Assembly: GCA_945859915.1 (NCBI GenBank)
Contig: CAMAPF010000021.1
Location: forward strand, 4,299,501 to 4,363,500
Direction: 5' to 3'
DNA: 64,000 bases
Origin: Cuscuta epithymum
Taxonomy: Eukaryota; Streptophyta; Magnoliopsida; Solanales; Convolvulaceae
Within the stretch, counting starts at the first letter, position 1; each line of letters begins with the position of its first letter. Below, in pieces: positions 22,470 through 35,047 of this stretch. The position numbers and the translations under genes were made by a program. The notes beneath the pieces were generated by a model, which saw only the letters and a list, made by a program, of their open reading frames with translations, ran no database searches and had not been told where the DNA came from.

Positions 22470-24960
22470 TAGTATATGCAAAGGAAAGAAAATAGGGCGA
22501 GAGTTTAATTTAAGAAAAATTCAAGTTGTATAAATATGAACTTATTTAGGACAATAGTTTGTTCTACGTTAGAACTCACAACTTTGATAATGTACTAATT
22601 TAGTTTAAACAAACTGTCACATAAAATAACTTACTTGAGTAAGCAAATCTCTCATCTGGGACCATCTGAAGAAAACACTAATTTATGAAAATAATGAATA
22701 TAACTTCAACCGGATACGAAAATTAGTGGAATCTAATCGAATTTAAGAACTTTTTTTTTATTACAACACAAATAATATAAGTGGATGTTAATAGTTTCTG
22801 GTTTTCATGCTAATGCTTTCTTAGCTTATAAGTAGTTTGTTTATTTCTACAAGACATTATAATTTGTAATTTTGAAACATAAAGTTAAGTGGGTATTATA
22901 CTTAGCTTAGAGAATGTTAATCACTATGTCTTAGCATAATAGCGTAATTTGTAAAATAGATTTTTATTTATTTTGACAAAAAAGTGATACTGAATCATAA
23001 TAATGAATAGCTTGAATACATTTTGTGTTGAATATACGTTAAAGTGGCCGTTTCATAGGAAGTACTCGTAAAATGTAGACATGTATTCCTTACTAATCCA
23101 ATGATAGTAGCCTTGTAAAACAATATCATGAGTGAGAGTTGAATATGATATTAACCGTCATATCAATATAAAAAAGGGTGAATTACCTAAATAGGACAAA
23201 AACGGTCAAAGAGCACAAATAGGACTACGCCTTTTAAATCTTCTCAATAAGACTATTTATGTGTGTTTTGGATACCCTTGTAGCTTTTGAAATGTCTTAA
23301 TCAATAACAAAATCAATAGAAATAATAAAAATCATAAAAATAATAATAAAACCCTTATAAAATATATATAAAATAAAAAATTAAAAAAGAAAAAAAAGCA
23401 GTCATCTCCTCCACCCCCAGCACCGACAGCTCCCATCACCGGTACGAAATCTGTCAACATTTTTAGTAATGTCATAATAATGACATATCCAATGAAAATT
23501 TTGGCATTATGAAGAGTAATAAAATGTCATTTTCTTAGCATTTTCAGAAAAATTAATGATGTTTTTTATATAAAAAATGGCAGAATTTTAACTGACCGAG
23601 GGTAGTCGTGCTGGAAGGCGGTGGGAAATGTATCCATATTATTTTCTTTATGAGTTTTTACTATTCTTTATTAATTTTTGAAAAAAAATCAAAAATTAAA
23701 AGTTGAAAACGATTGGGCGATTCCACTAATAGTACCATCAAATGTACTATTCTAGAATTTGAAACCAAACAGGTTACGTCCTAACTAATCCCTCTGGCTA
23801 TTTTTTATTGCAAATGATAACATAACTTTTGTAAGTTAACTGTAACAATCCCACTAAAGAATTTAAATATTATTTAAATCAAAATAAATGCTGAGTATAA
23901 ACTAAAGAACAAAAAAGACAATTAAAAACGGTTGGGATTCATGTTAAGCTTAACGGAAACAAACAGCACCACACCATACAGACGGAATATGAAGGCTAAA
24001 AAAGTCAAGTGACTTAAAACGTACCAATAATTATGCATAATGTACAACACATCATTGCTTCTTAATTACACCAACATTTTTCTGATGTCTCTTACACCCT
24101 TACTCTCATTGGTGTTTATAATTTTTTAAGATTTCAGCAACAATTTTGTCTTATTTAGGGCAATAGCACTAAAATATTTCAATTTATCTTTGATGGACTA
24201 GTAAACATTAAAATTTTAAAATTAAACAAGTACTTTAACTATTAATTTGTCAAATATAGATAGAAAACTTGGCAAAAATGATTTTATGAATGGTTAACTT
24301 TTGATTTAAACTTGTTAAATTTGTTAAAGAAAGATCAAAATACGTGATGTTTGATATAGTGTTTACTTTTTTAGATATTTCAATTGAACATATATTCAAA
24401 TACGTAAAATTGAGAATCATGAGACATTTCATAAAATTTGTAATCAAATAAGTTAATTCATTATAATGTCAATGGTTAGGTTTTGTATTTATAGACTTTG
24501 ATAATATTACATTATTACTATTTTATTATAAAATAGAAAATAGACTTTGATACATCAATTTCGTTTCGCGTGTAAATTTAGCATATAGCAGTGTTTTGCA
24601 AGATTTGTAATGAATATTTAAGGGTTTTGATATGAATATTACCAAAAAAGAGGTAATGGACAAAAAAGTAACCTTTTTTTTTCTACATTTAAAAAATATG
24701 AGTAATGAACAATTATTTTTCCAAATTACCCTTTGTAAGTCATCACTGGAATGCAAATGCGTATCCAATGCATTTCGTACATGGATAACTTTAAACCGTT
24801 TACAAATCCCTACGAAAGCACTGCCGTTGCAAACATAAAAAAATTAATGATTCTTTTGATTTTTCAATTCCTTTTGAATATACATATTTGGATATGGAAA
24901 TATAGGGTTTCTTAAATATTTAAATTATTACACTAAAGTTTACACCAAAGTTTTTGTGAA
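22470..24960. other. AT-rich intergenic DNA with an eroded repeat
   Basis: No gene recognised. Near 23178-23740 a segment starts GAATTACCTAAATAGGAC and contains inverted ATGCCA/TGGCAT words similar to 21.4-21.6 kb; it may be a MULE relic (compare the intact 58601-58830 element). The remainder is plain AT-rich sequence. Confidence 0.35.
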
Positions 24961-24966
24961 AATTAT

Positions 24967-25415
24967 CTTAGTTACTATCGCTCCAGTGACCGCCGTCTGA
25001 GTTACTACCGCTCCAGTGATCATCGTCTCAATTACTATCGCTATACTGATCACTGTACGAGTTACTACTACTACTCCAGCGGTCACCGTCCCAAGAACTA
25101 CCGCTCCAGTGACCACCGTCCCAGTTACTACCGCTCCAGTGACCACTGTCCCAGTTACTACCGCGCTCTAGTGATCACCGTTCCAGTTACTACCGCTTCA
25201 GTGACCACTATCCCAGTTACTACCGCTTCAGTGACCACCGTCTCTGTTAATAGCGCTCCACTGACCACCGTCCCAGTTACTACCGCTACAGTAACCATTC
25301 TCCCAGTTAGTACCGCTCCAGTGACCTCCGTCCTAATTACTATTGCTCCAGTGACTTCCGTCCTAATTACTACCGCTCCAATTACCAATGCCCCGGTTAA
25401 TAATACCAAAGAAGT
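24967..25415 (+). repeat. 30-bp minisatellite, about 14 units
   Basis: Tandem units close to AGTTACTACCGCTCCAGTGA + CCACCGTCCC, degenerate at the edges and with small insertions in a few units. Since 30 is a multiple of 3, stop-free frames arise on both strands; in one + frame the unit reads VTTAPVTTVP. I see no start, signal peptide or host gene context, so it is treated as non-coding. It abuts the truncated end of OTU copy C. Confidence 0.9.
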
Positions 25416-25589
25416 GACACAAAAGGTGACCATCGTAGGGTTATGTCAAAAATATTACGGAGTACTAAACAATGAGTTATGGACAAAAAATGACATTTTT
25501 TAAAAATTCCAAAAATGAAACTAAAAATATACTAAAAGACTATTATACCTTACACTATACTATTATGCAACAGTGGCACAGTGACCAAA

Positions 25590-26102
25590 CGCCTGGTTGG
25601 TTTCTTCACCACGTGAACGTCTGTCTTCAGCACTGTGGCGAGAGGAAGATGGTCTAAAGCAAATAGACTATTCTGGAACTTCGTTATTATTTCCTGAGAA
25701 TATAATAAAATTCATCGATCATGGCATATGTAATGCTAATATATGTAAGCAGCATCTGGATAAAAAGATTGAAAATTTAACCATACCACAAAAATGATCC
25801 TTTGATGGATAGTCATCAGTAACCTGTCATGACTGGACACCATCATCACTGGGGAATTGCTGACCAAGATAACACCCTTCGGTATAGTAAGCTCTAGATT
25901 CTACTGTAATTGAGAGCTGGTTTTGAAACGCATGAGCAATAACATCATCTGGATTGGTGTTGTTATAGTAAACTATGTCATCATCAGCATGCTGTTGTTG
26001 ACCAATTCTAGCTTCAGGCTGACCACTCTCTCCACAGGAATAATAGAAGAACTTGTCTACATAAAAAGACTGAGGAATCCAGAATCTGATTCTTGATCAT
26101 TC
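25590..26102 (-). pseudogene. OTU-domain deubiquitinase pseudogene, copy C (5' exons only)
   Basis: Minus-strand match to exons 1 and 2 of the fuller copy at 40.9-43.8 kb. Exon 1 starts MNDQESDSGFLS, hits a frame change and stop after FLSLFM, then continues YNNTNPDDVIAHAFQNQLS, the N-terminal helix typical of plant OTU9/10/11-type proteins, and ends in TGA where Trp is expected. Exon 2 reads EVPE, a stop, SICFRPSSSRHSAEDRR. No catalytic domain is present; homology ends near the minisatellite. The upstream flank (to about 26600) matches the ~575-bp units beyond the larger copy and is an empty site for its hAT MITE. Confidence 0.8.
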
Positions 26103-27098
26103 ATTTTTATAGACCTCTTTTTATTTACCTGCTCAAGCAAAGGTATCTTTGTTATTGATCACCTAATCATGAAAATCCAAGCTTCAAGTCAAGAGTAAAA
26201 GTGAAATAATTTAGATACAAAATACAAAAGTTCAAGTTAGGAAGTAGTTAAAGTGAAATGATTTAGAGTGTACTATAGTATAAAAGTTCACAATATTATA
26301 TGTAGTACTATGGTATGAACTAATTAAAACATACATTCTATTAGGTTGTAGTAAAAAAGTATTTAGTAACTATGTGCAACAAGTAACCATATACCAACTC
26401 AGCAGCAGTTCATATATAATGCTCAAAGAGAGATGCATATTCCACATTCATATTTTGCATCTTTCTAGATGAATGTTGAACTTGATTATAAAAAATCATC
26501 CCTTATATGGTTCTTTGAAAGACAAATCTGACATTTTAAGGTATATGCACCCTTGTATGACATTTTTATCTAAACCCCGTATGAGTTTGCTATATTATTT
26601 AAAATTGAATTAATTATCAATACGGAGGTTGTACTTTACTATTGGTTGCCTAAAAATGTTGATTTTGCAAAACACTTTGGAACAAATGTAGTACGAAGTA
26701 TATATTTATAAAATGATACTAATGGTAGTCTATAGGTTGCAAATTTCACAAATGTTGTTAGACATGATAAAACTAAATAATGTATTTGATTTAAAATATG
26801 ACCTTTTTTAGAGGCCTTTTATACGATTATTACTAATACAATATGAAATGACAAAAAACTGAATCATAACTTAAATTTCCGAAAAAAGTGATTAGAGAGT
26901 AAATACGTGTGCTATTTAACTGGTTGATTACCTTTTATATAGGAAATCAATTAAAAGAACCTATCATACAATTAAATACTCCATAGAAAGCAAGAGACGG
27001 TACATATATAATTATAAAACCTTGTCAATTTATTAAATATATTGTAAGTACATTTTGACATTGTCACTTAATATCATCACTATTATTTGCAATGTCGC
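26103..27098. other. OTU copy C upstream flank, then unassigned AT-rich DNA
   Basis: 26103-26600 parallels 43780-44740, including one partial unit of the ~575-bp repeat, but lacks the hAT MITE. From 26600 to the CACTA element nothing is recognised. Confidence 0.5.
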
Positions 27099-27101
27099 TA
27101 C

Positions 27102-30100
27102 CACTAGTAGAAAATTGGCTTACAGTGACATTTTTAGTGACACTTTCTGATATAATACTACTAGTAACACCAAAGTGTCACTATATTTTAACACAAATAC
27201 ATCAATATCATACGGTGACACTTTTTATGGAGTAGAGTAAGTATTCTACCAACGGGCCGGCCTGCGGAGTAATATTTCGGGGCTTAAGTTTTTTCCCGCT
27301 CCCCTCTCGTTTCAGATAGGTTTACATCCTCCCTCTTCTTTTTCTTCTTTTCTACGAACCCTAACTTAATCGATTATCGGCTTCCTGATCCTTATCGCTC
27401 GAATCCATCTCCTTCGCGACTTATCCTCGTGAGTCTTCTTTGGCAGGTCGAGTTCTTCTTCTCAGCGGTTCTAGTTAAATTACAGGTATGTGGTTAGTTC
27501 TTTATCTCTTTTCAGTATTCTTGATGAGATTTCATTTTAAAAAAAATTGAAGAGAACTATTATTCTAAAATGGGAGCCAAGTAGATTTTTCTTTTTATTT
27601 CATCATCTGCTAGGTCAAAACTAAGGAGGGAAGCTACAAGAAACAATACGTTGACTAATGATGTGAAGACAGATGCAATAAGCGTTGCGGTTCTTCTCCT
27701 ACCGAGCGACCGACGACATGACATCATCCTCACGAAGCAACATACATCATCTATCTTCAGGGAGGAGGCGCTAAGAAACCATATCAATGAACATCATGCT
27801 TGGTCTGGATTTAATTAGCTAGCTTCTCCAATATGTCTATTGTCACCATGCCCACCCAATTTAAGGTAAAGAAAGTATTCAATCTTTTCTCTTTCTTAGA
27901 GATTCTATCTGTGTTGCAAGGTTTTGGATTCTTCTAACATTCAAAACCATAATTTCTTCTTACACCTTTAAAGTTGATGCCTAGGTGTTTGTGGAAAAGC
28001 CTAAGAAAAGAAAAGGACAAAAACTTTGAAAAGTTATTACGAATCTGGCATGTTTAGTTTGCGGCTGGACCCCCCTTACTCTTTTTGTAGGTTTGTTAGT
28101 TTAATTCTTTGTTTTGCAGCAGGTTAGTTCTTTGCTAGAGTACTCCACACTAGTTCATTTTATTTGCTATTATTGTTGGCTTATTAATTTTGATTTTCTA
28201 ATTTGGTCAAAGACTAGCAATCTAGTTGGCTGGTTTCTTACAAGTATGATAAATAAAGTGGCTAGTTTGTACTTGATAATAAACTTGTCCTAGTAATTGG
28301 TTTGATGATGTTAGATCACACCGCATTGATGATTTTGAAGTAGATGTTGATGTTGGAGGAGATATGGAGGAAGCGGGCTACTCGTTGGATGAGATCCATA
28401 AAGCACTGGAGAAGAAAAAACAAAAAAAGAAGGATAACGGTAAGAAATCTTGGAGCACTAGACAAGGCGGGCTACTTTCATTGTTTCTATAACTTTTTCT
28501 TAATACTGAGAGTTATCCTTCCTTAGATGTTTATTTAATTGAATGATGCCTATATATTTTAAATGTTCTGTTTTTCCCTCTCCTGTCTAGATACAGTTCT
28601 AGTGATATTATATTGCCCATTAACTATAAGTTTAAAACATGTATGCAAGTAATCGTAGGGGAATTATCCCCTTTTGATTGTTTTCTGTTTTCTAATATTT
28701 TCAGCCTTGAATGTTCCTAATCGTCCGTCATTGGGTCAATTGGAACACATTTATTCTTGTTCATTTTGTGTAGGATGTCAAAGTATATGTCTCTATTTTT
28801 GGGGATGAAAGAGGAAGAGAAGTGGCTATTGCAGGGTTGAAGTCAAAGGAAAATATGTACAAGGAGAGTTTGGAATGCGCATAAAGTTGAGATTTACTCC
28901 CGAAATCAGATTTATTTAGGATGATTCTCTTGAGTGAGGAACCAGGCTGGGTGAGTAACAACACTTAAGTCGTAAATATAATATTATATCCATGTTGGAT
29001 TGCAGAAGTTTATAAAATTGTAGCAGTCTATTCTCACCAACAACTTGGATATAATTGTAACCAAACCAATCTTAACATACTGAGTAAGTCCCACTCGGAA
29101 GCACGACCTTTGGAGAATGAGTTATACACAGACCTTACATCCATTTAGAGGAGACTAGGAGTACCTGCCGTTGAACCAGTACATCTCAGGAAAAAATGTG
29201 GGCTTTTAAAGATATTAGTAAAAAATGTCCTTACATCCATTTAGAGGAGACTAGGAGTAGCTGCTGTTGAACCAGCCCATCTCAAAGATATTAGTAAAAA
29301 ATGTGTGAACTAAAATTTACTTGAAATTAAAGCAAATTTTAGTAAGATGGATAAAGAGCATAAAGTATAAATCATTTTGAAAAAAGATGATAAAGAAAAG
29401 TACCTAAACATGGAAGCAGCTAAACTAATATAGTAAGATGTAATTTGTGGAAGTTCATGAGTATCGTTAATCACATAATAAAGCAATTAACATTTAATTG
29501 TTATTTTTACCTTTGGTAATATATACCTATTCAGATTCTTTAATGTTTCTCATTTCTCATTTCATTATTGCAGGTGTCTATTATTTTGGTTCTAACTCAA
29601 CTGGTCTCTCAGGTTTTTGTGTGTGATGTTAACAGATTCTTGAGGTGTCAGATTATTACCCTTTATCCTAAACTGGATCTTCAGTATCCTATAAGTATTC
29701 TAGTCAAAGAGAAGTAGAGAACTATGGACATATGGCTATCATTTTTCTTATTTTAGGCTGTTTTTATATATGTTTCACCCCCCTTTGTCAGTTTGTCTAA
29801 ATCATTATATAACCTTCTTGACTTCCTTTGTCATTTCAGGACTGATGTCAGTAAAAAGAAGCAACTGAGAAGGGTAAAGACAAAAGGTGGGCATAACATT
29901 AACTGATTTGCCTTTGCTTTTGCATCTTTTCTTTATCCACTCTTCAATTTTTTGAGTTAATGAGTGCTAATGGATGAGATTAATGGTTTAGTTCTTCTCC
30001 TCTATGTATATGGTTCTCATTTTTTTTAGCTTGAAATAAATACTTAGAGTTTTGGTTTGTGTTTCTGCAACTCTGAGAGCTTCTAATGTCAACGTTTATG

Positions 30101-31368
30101 GATTATAGTGACCAAGACCTTCTTTCCCTCAAAGTGCCATCATCTTCTCAGGTAGCTCAATGTTTATGACATCATAAGTTTCTATATGTATGTCTACTAT
30201 ATTTTTTAAACAAAGCCCACATTGTCAAAATTGGCTAATGAAACCTCACAACTTTGAGTCCGTGCATACCGGAATGCCAGGCTAGTTATTCTTACAATAA
30301 GAGTTCACTTTTAATAAAACTGCTTGAGTAAGTGTTACTTTCATTGTTTACATCTATGTTTCTCTATTTCATGTTTCCTCTGTTATTTTACCAATTATTC
30401 CTAGTATTTAAAAACGTAATAAAACTTTAGTTCTTTTATATATAAACTACTATTGTATGACGAGAAAACCATATTAATGCTCTAAGGCAGTATATAACAT
30501 TTATGGACAAAGAAGGGTAATACTAGTAAATAAACAATTTATGTCCTCTGAGGTAAATCTAAACTGAAAAACTACATGAGAACAAAGGGTAGTCATTTTA
30601 TGAATTGATAATAATCTCTTGGGTAGTGTAGTCTTGGCAGTTTGATCAGGAACCTTGTATGTGGTCTACCAACATGACTAAATTTCTATCAATGAAATTG
30701 TGCTCCTCAGGAATATGCATTTTCAGCAGCTTCCCGGCCAGATCTCAACATGTTTGATTTGATTTGCCTGTGTTTCCTATAAAGAAAAGCTTGAAGACCT
30801 TGAGGATCATAGGGAGGTGGCATGGAGCAACGACTTGAATTTGAAGCAAATCAGCGTCTCTTTGCACCCTTCAACTACCCCTTTTGGCACACTTTTTTAT
30901 ACTTCATTAGTTTTGAGTAATCTTGTAAGAGTTGAAGATTTATAGCATATTGTAAAAATGTTGTATTATTAAAGTGTAGATCTATAGCATATTGTAATGT
31001 ACTTGAATGATATTGACACTAAATAATTTGAGTAATAAATACAAATGTTGATCTTTTATTTTGATTATTTTTTATTGTTTCTATAATCAATAAAATAGTG
31101 ATTATTATAATATTATTATACCATTTATATAACATTAATGTGTCATTTTTTTTTATGATACCAACGTGTCACAAATTGTTATGATACTAATGTGTCATAA
31201 TCTTGTACAACATTAATGTGTCACAATTTACCGACACTATTATGTTTTACGATCAGTGACACTATATTTAGTGTCACTAGCCGACACTTTTCCTGACGTT
31301 TTTTTAGTGTCGCAGAAACTTTCAGTGACACTAAATTAGTGTCACTATAAGCCCTTTTTCTACTAGTG
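27102..31368. mobile_element. Non-autonomous CACTA (En/Spm) transposon
   Basis: 4267 bp. Ends CACTAGTAGAAAATTGGCTTA and inverted CACTAGTAGAAAAAGGGCTTA (first 20 compared, few mismatches); 3-bp target duplication TAC on both sides (27099-27101, 31369-31371). Subterminal arrays of GTGACACT/AGTGTCAC words fill 27120-27230 and 31120-31350, as expected for transposase binding. No transposase ORF. The interior has a C/T-rich leader and ACCCTAA-containing stretch (27300-27480), and exon-like blocks such as 28322-28440 (IDDFEVDVDVGGDMEEAGYS, then a Lys-rich run ending at GTAAGA), 28774-28880 and 30820-30900, possibly captured host sequence. An ~85-bp direct duplication lies at 29136-29310. Confidence 0.88.
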
Positions 31369-32151
31369 TACACATTTTCAAAATAGAAGTGCTTAGATTG
31401 ATTAATATATTAGATCAACTATTTTGACAATGTAGACGTTGGAATATCATTATGATGATATTGTCGTGAGTAAATACGCATGATCTATTCTTGTACGTAC
31501 GGTATTAAGTTAGTACAATTCCAATAGACTTTAAAACCTCTACTCAAATTATGTAGTCGAGAAATTACATTTAAGTTAATGGTAACTAATCTAATTTTTG
31601 GCTACTATATTTTACGATCCCCTAATCTTTTGTGTGTTTATGTAAGGGTGTTTTTGTAAAATCACAAATCAATTGCTCATTTGCTCCTGTTTTGCATTTT
31701 AGTATGTTTTGTCTTCTATGGTGAGAATTTTCTCAAATTTAATTGAACCAATTAGTATTGTGTTTTGAAAATTTCTTGGAACAATGTTAATATTAATAAT
31801 GATCTAATCTCTCATGAAAAAAGTATTTAACAACATCTAATGAAATGAAAAACACTAGTTTTATTCTCCCATGACAAATTGTCTAAAGATGTAATGATTG
31901 TATTATATTATTAGCATATTTGGATGATACTGAAGTAGATATTCAAAATCCGCACTTTAGAAAAATGAAAAACATGATTTAAATATTAGGGAATGTTAAT
32001 TTGATACCTTATTAATCATGTCGTAAAATATTACAAACGTCGCACCCCACGAATAATTATCTATAAATAATACTATCTATAACTATCTACACCTTCACCA
32101 TAGTTATCTCAATACTTTATTTCAACCAAATATATCATATTGCTTTGGAAA
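31369..32151. other. MADS-box gene upstream region
   Basis: AT-rich sequence between the CACTA element and the MADS ORF. It contains ctataaataatac at about 32060-32072, a possible TATA element some 85 bp before the ATG. Nothing else recognised. Confidence 0.4.
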
Positions 32152-32766
32152 ATGTCTAACAATAATGAGAATAAGAGAGTAAGTAGGGGACGCCAAAGGA
32201 TCCCACTCAGCAAAATTGAGAAAGAAATTAACTGTCAAATAAAATTTACCAAACGTCGTTCTGGCACATTCAAAAAAGCCAGTGGGTTGTCTATTTTGTA
32301 TGGTGTGGATATTGCTATGGTGGTTTTTTCAACTGCAGATAAGTTTTATACTTTTGGAAGCCCAAGTGTTGATGTAGTACTTGACAAATACTTTGGTGAA
32401 AACGCTACACCAGAGGCAAGTGTGACTGATGAGATAATTCGTGCACATTATGAAGATAACATGAGAATCATTACACCCCAAATAAGTGACATGAAATCTC
32501 TTGTTCATGATCTAACGAAAGAAAGTCAAGCTCATTGTGAATCTGAAAAATGTAGACCAGCTATTTCAGATCTACAATTGCATGAGTTGGAGAATTTGAA
32601 ACATAGCCTGGAAACACTTTCTTCTCAAACTTATGAAACACTAAAGGAACCCGTGATGCAAGTTCAATCTCATGACCTAACCACTCCAATGGATAGAGGT
32701 ACCTTATATGGCCCCTTATATGTTCAAATCAATAATGACGGTTCTGGACCAAGTGGAACTAGCTAG
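32152..32766 (+). CDS. Type I MADS-box transcription factor (AGL62-like, M-alpha)
   Basis: Intronless DNA-binding protein of 204 aa. The MADS domain spans about residues 9-68: RGRQRIPLSKIEKE, then IKFTKRRSGTFKKA, LSILYGVDIAMVVFS and the M-alpha-type FGSPSVDVVLDKYF, where the Ser-Val-Asp motif is typical of the AGL62/AGL61 group. The rest is a weak coiled-coil/hydrophilic tail with no K domain, as expected for type I. The open frame extends a few codons upstream without an ATG; the first ATG is at 32152 and gives MSNNNENKR. Family members act in endosperm and female gametophyte development and dimerise with other type I MADS proteins; this is inferred from family. It sits between a CACTA element and a kinase pseudogene. 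The LYGVDIA segment replaces the usual LCGxEIA and position 50 is Gly for Glu, so it is somewhat diverged, but no stop or shift is present. It could be a recent silent copy. Confidence 0.85.
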   Translation: MSNNNENKRVSRGRQRIPLSKIEKEINCQIKFTKRRSGTFKKASGLSILYGVDIAMVVFSTADKFYTFGSPSVDVVLDKYFGENATPEASVTDEIIRAHYEDNMRIITPQISDMKSLVHDLTKESQAHCESEKCRPAISDLQLHELENLKHSLETLSSQTYETLKEPVMQVQSHDLTTPMDRGTLYGPLYVQINNDGSGPSGTS

Positions 32767-33006
32767 TTCATAACTAAAATGGTTATGTCAGCATCATGCA
32801 TGTATGATGAGAGTTATTTTTCTATATTCATATTCGGCTTAAAATTTCCTATGTTATGTGTGACTGTCATCAATAAAAATGTCTCTATGTTATTTTTCGG
32901 CAACAATTAATGTTTTCATTTGTAAAGGTTACGTTAATAGACAATTTATTTTGTAAACTTGTAGTCAACCGTGCTAATAAATAAGATACTTTTGGGTAAT
33001 GAACGC

Positions 33007-33886
33007 TAGAGACGTGCAAATAAGGATGTGCATACTTTAGAATCGTGCTCCAATAGAAGACATTTATGTGTTAAAGACTTCATGCACTTCAAAATTTCAG
33101 TTTAAATCAAATTAAAATTACTTAAATGACTATGCTCCTGTCTATTTCTTTTGAAAGGAAAACGGATTATATTAATATCATTAGGATTTGTATCATTACA
33201 AAAATAAAATGCATTTCCCATGTAAAATTGAAGTACAAAAGTTCAATTATATGTGTTTTCAGAGTCTTCTAGCAATTGAGATTTGAGACATGAGTTGTTC
33301 CATCTTGAAGGCGGAGCGGGCCAAGTATAGCTAACCCGAAGTCTGAAAGCTTTGCACACCGTTGCTCATCTAACAAAAAATTTGATGATTCGAAGTCTGG
33401 AAATAAAACAGAAATTTATGTGTTAGGGGCATTTGTAATACCAATAACAAACAAATCAGTGAAGCTGAAAATTTATCCCTTCATGCGAATAAACTAAGAG
33501 AGGTGCATATATTCATATAAAAAATAGGATTCCTTTCCGACGTAAAAAGTATATATAAAAAATAGGACAAAATGGATTTACCTCTTATCAACCTCTGCAC
33601 AGCAGCCAAACACGGTTTCATGCTCAACAACATTTAGTTTTGCCAACCATACATTGTGCCCCTCCTTGCAACCCATCAAGGAGAAAGCAAACCGGTTATG
33701 TTGTAAGAGCTAAGAAAATACTAATGGTAATGATCATTGACAAGGCCTTGTTTGTAATGAGTCTATTGGAATGCTTTTAGATCTTCCAAACCAAACTAGC
33801 TTTTAATACTATTTCAGTGAGTTAGATTTAATGTTTGGTTAACAGAACTTTCAATTAGCTAATAATGTAGATGGAAAAGTTCATTT
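33007..33886 (-). pseudogene. Receptor-like cytoplasmic kinase fragment, copy X1
   Basis: Minus strand. About 33730-33590: WLAKLNVVEHETVFGCCAEV, similar to the WLAEVxxLGxLxHPNLVxLxGYC stretch of RLCK (PBL-type) kinases. About 33420-33270: FLLDEQRCAKLSDFGLAILG and DGTTHVS, the catalytic-loop end and DFG activation segment. No start, ATP loop or C-lobe is seen, so this is a remnant. A second copy (X2) lies at 35.05-36.11 kb; the two bracket an OTU fragment. Confidence 0.75.
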
Positions 33887-35047
33887 GGGAAAAGAAATCT
33901 TTTAATCTATTGCACAAAATATGCACATGATCCACACACACTGCGCACACAGTATGCACAGAGTTTTGAAAGGACAATACTATATACACCGCAACAACAA
34001 AAACTGACAATGTGTTTCATCAATGATGTATTAGTGTCTTACTAATGCAAAACTCTTACAGGGTGATATTTTCAAAAAATGTTAATAAGAGCTCTGTGTA
34101 CTAAGGCCACACTCACATTTTACTATTTGAAGATATCATCAATAGAAGTAAAGATGATGAAACAAATCACTTCTCTTACTGAAATTGGTTCTCTTACTGA
34201 AAAGGTAGAAGTCAAGCTACGTACAAAATCCTACTACCTCCGTCCCATTTATATTGTCTCTTTATGGTTTACGATGTTTGACCGACGATAAAGCAAACAG
34301 ATCCCTGTGCGCACTCAAATTATTTTTAGGAAAAAAAAATTACATATTCAGAAACTAGATTTAAAGCTTTACAAAGTTGCAAAAACCTGAATCAAATTTG
34401 ATAAATTTTTGATATATGAAGTAAGAAATTAAGAGTGATTTGTATTGACAAAGTAAATAGGAACTGGGACAATATAAATGGGACGGAGGGAGTATCTTGC
34501 AATGCACAATCTGCTATTATTTTCATTTGTTCTATTGATTTTTCCAGTTAGTTAAAATAGAAAAATTTCTCTCCATGTAATAAATGCACTTGTCATAATA
34601 CATTTCTTTTCAATTGTATCAACTGATATAGAACGTTAGAAATGTACCACATTTAGAAGAATAAAAAAATACCTTTATATGACTTTTGTGTCCTCGGAAG
34701 GATCTCGATGATACATGTCTCCTTGTATGATGTTATGACAACAATCTTCACACCATACTATCCAACAAGTAAAAAGTGTCACCTACATATGTTATTACAA
34801 AATATTATTATATGTAATTTTAACTTGTTTGTAAAGAAGAACTAGATTAATACCAAGTCAGCAGCAGCCTGTAATGTTACATGATCACCCCACTCTCCAT
34901 ACCTGAATTTGTTAATAGTAATTAATAAATGCGTACCTTATTTAGTTAAAAATAAGAACAGTATGAAATTAAAGTAGGAAAAATAAATCAAGGGAGAACT
35001 GAATAGTACTCCATCATCCTCTGCATATAATCGCCATAAGCCATTGG
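33887..35047 (-). pseudogene. OTU-domain deubiquitinase pseudogene, copy A (internal 3' exons)
   Basis: Minus strand exons matching copy B: part of exon 6 (about 35047-34990, PMAYGDYMQRMME), exon 7 (about 34909-34860, YGEWGDHVTLQAAADL) and exon 8 (about 34740-34680, YGVKIVVITSYKETCIIEIL). These are the central and late OTU-fold segments of plant OTU9-11-type deubiquitinases. Exons 1-5, with the catalytic Asp-Gly-Asp-Gly-Asn-Cys, and exon 9 are absent. The right break falls inside exon 6, directly joined to kinase copy X2. A Stowaway MITE sits in the intron after exon 8. Confidence 0.82.
34234..34492. mobile_element. Stowaway MITE in OTU copy A
   Basis: 259 bp, ends CTACCTCCGTCCCATTTATA and (inverted) CTCCCTCCGTCCCATTTATA, TA target duplication at 34232-34233 and 34493-34494. 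The homologous place in copy B (TA at 41466-41467) is empty. Confidence 0.92.

Noticed and set aside
24967..25415. Possible CRISPR-like array
   Set aside because: Units are contiguous with no unique spacers; plant nuclear context. It is a minisatellite.
24940..25503. Long open frames on both strands through the 30-bp minisatellite
   Set aside because: A repeat length divisible by three keeps frames open automatically; no start context, signal peptide or flanking gene supports a protein.
25597..25797. Similar plus-strand ORFs at 25597-25797 and 43273-43473 as a conserved small gene
   Set aside because: They are antisense to OTU exon 2 and similar only because the segment is duplicated.
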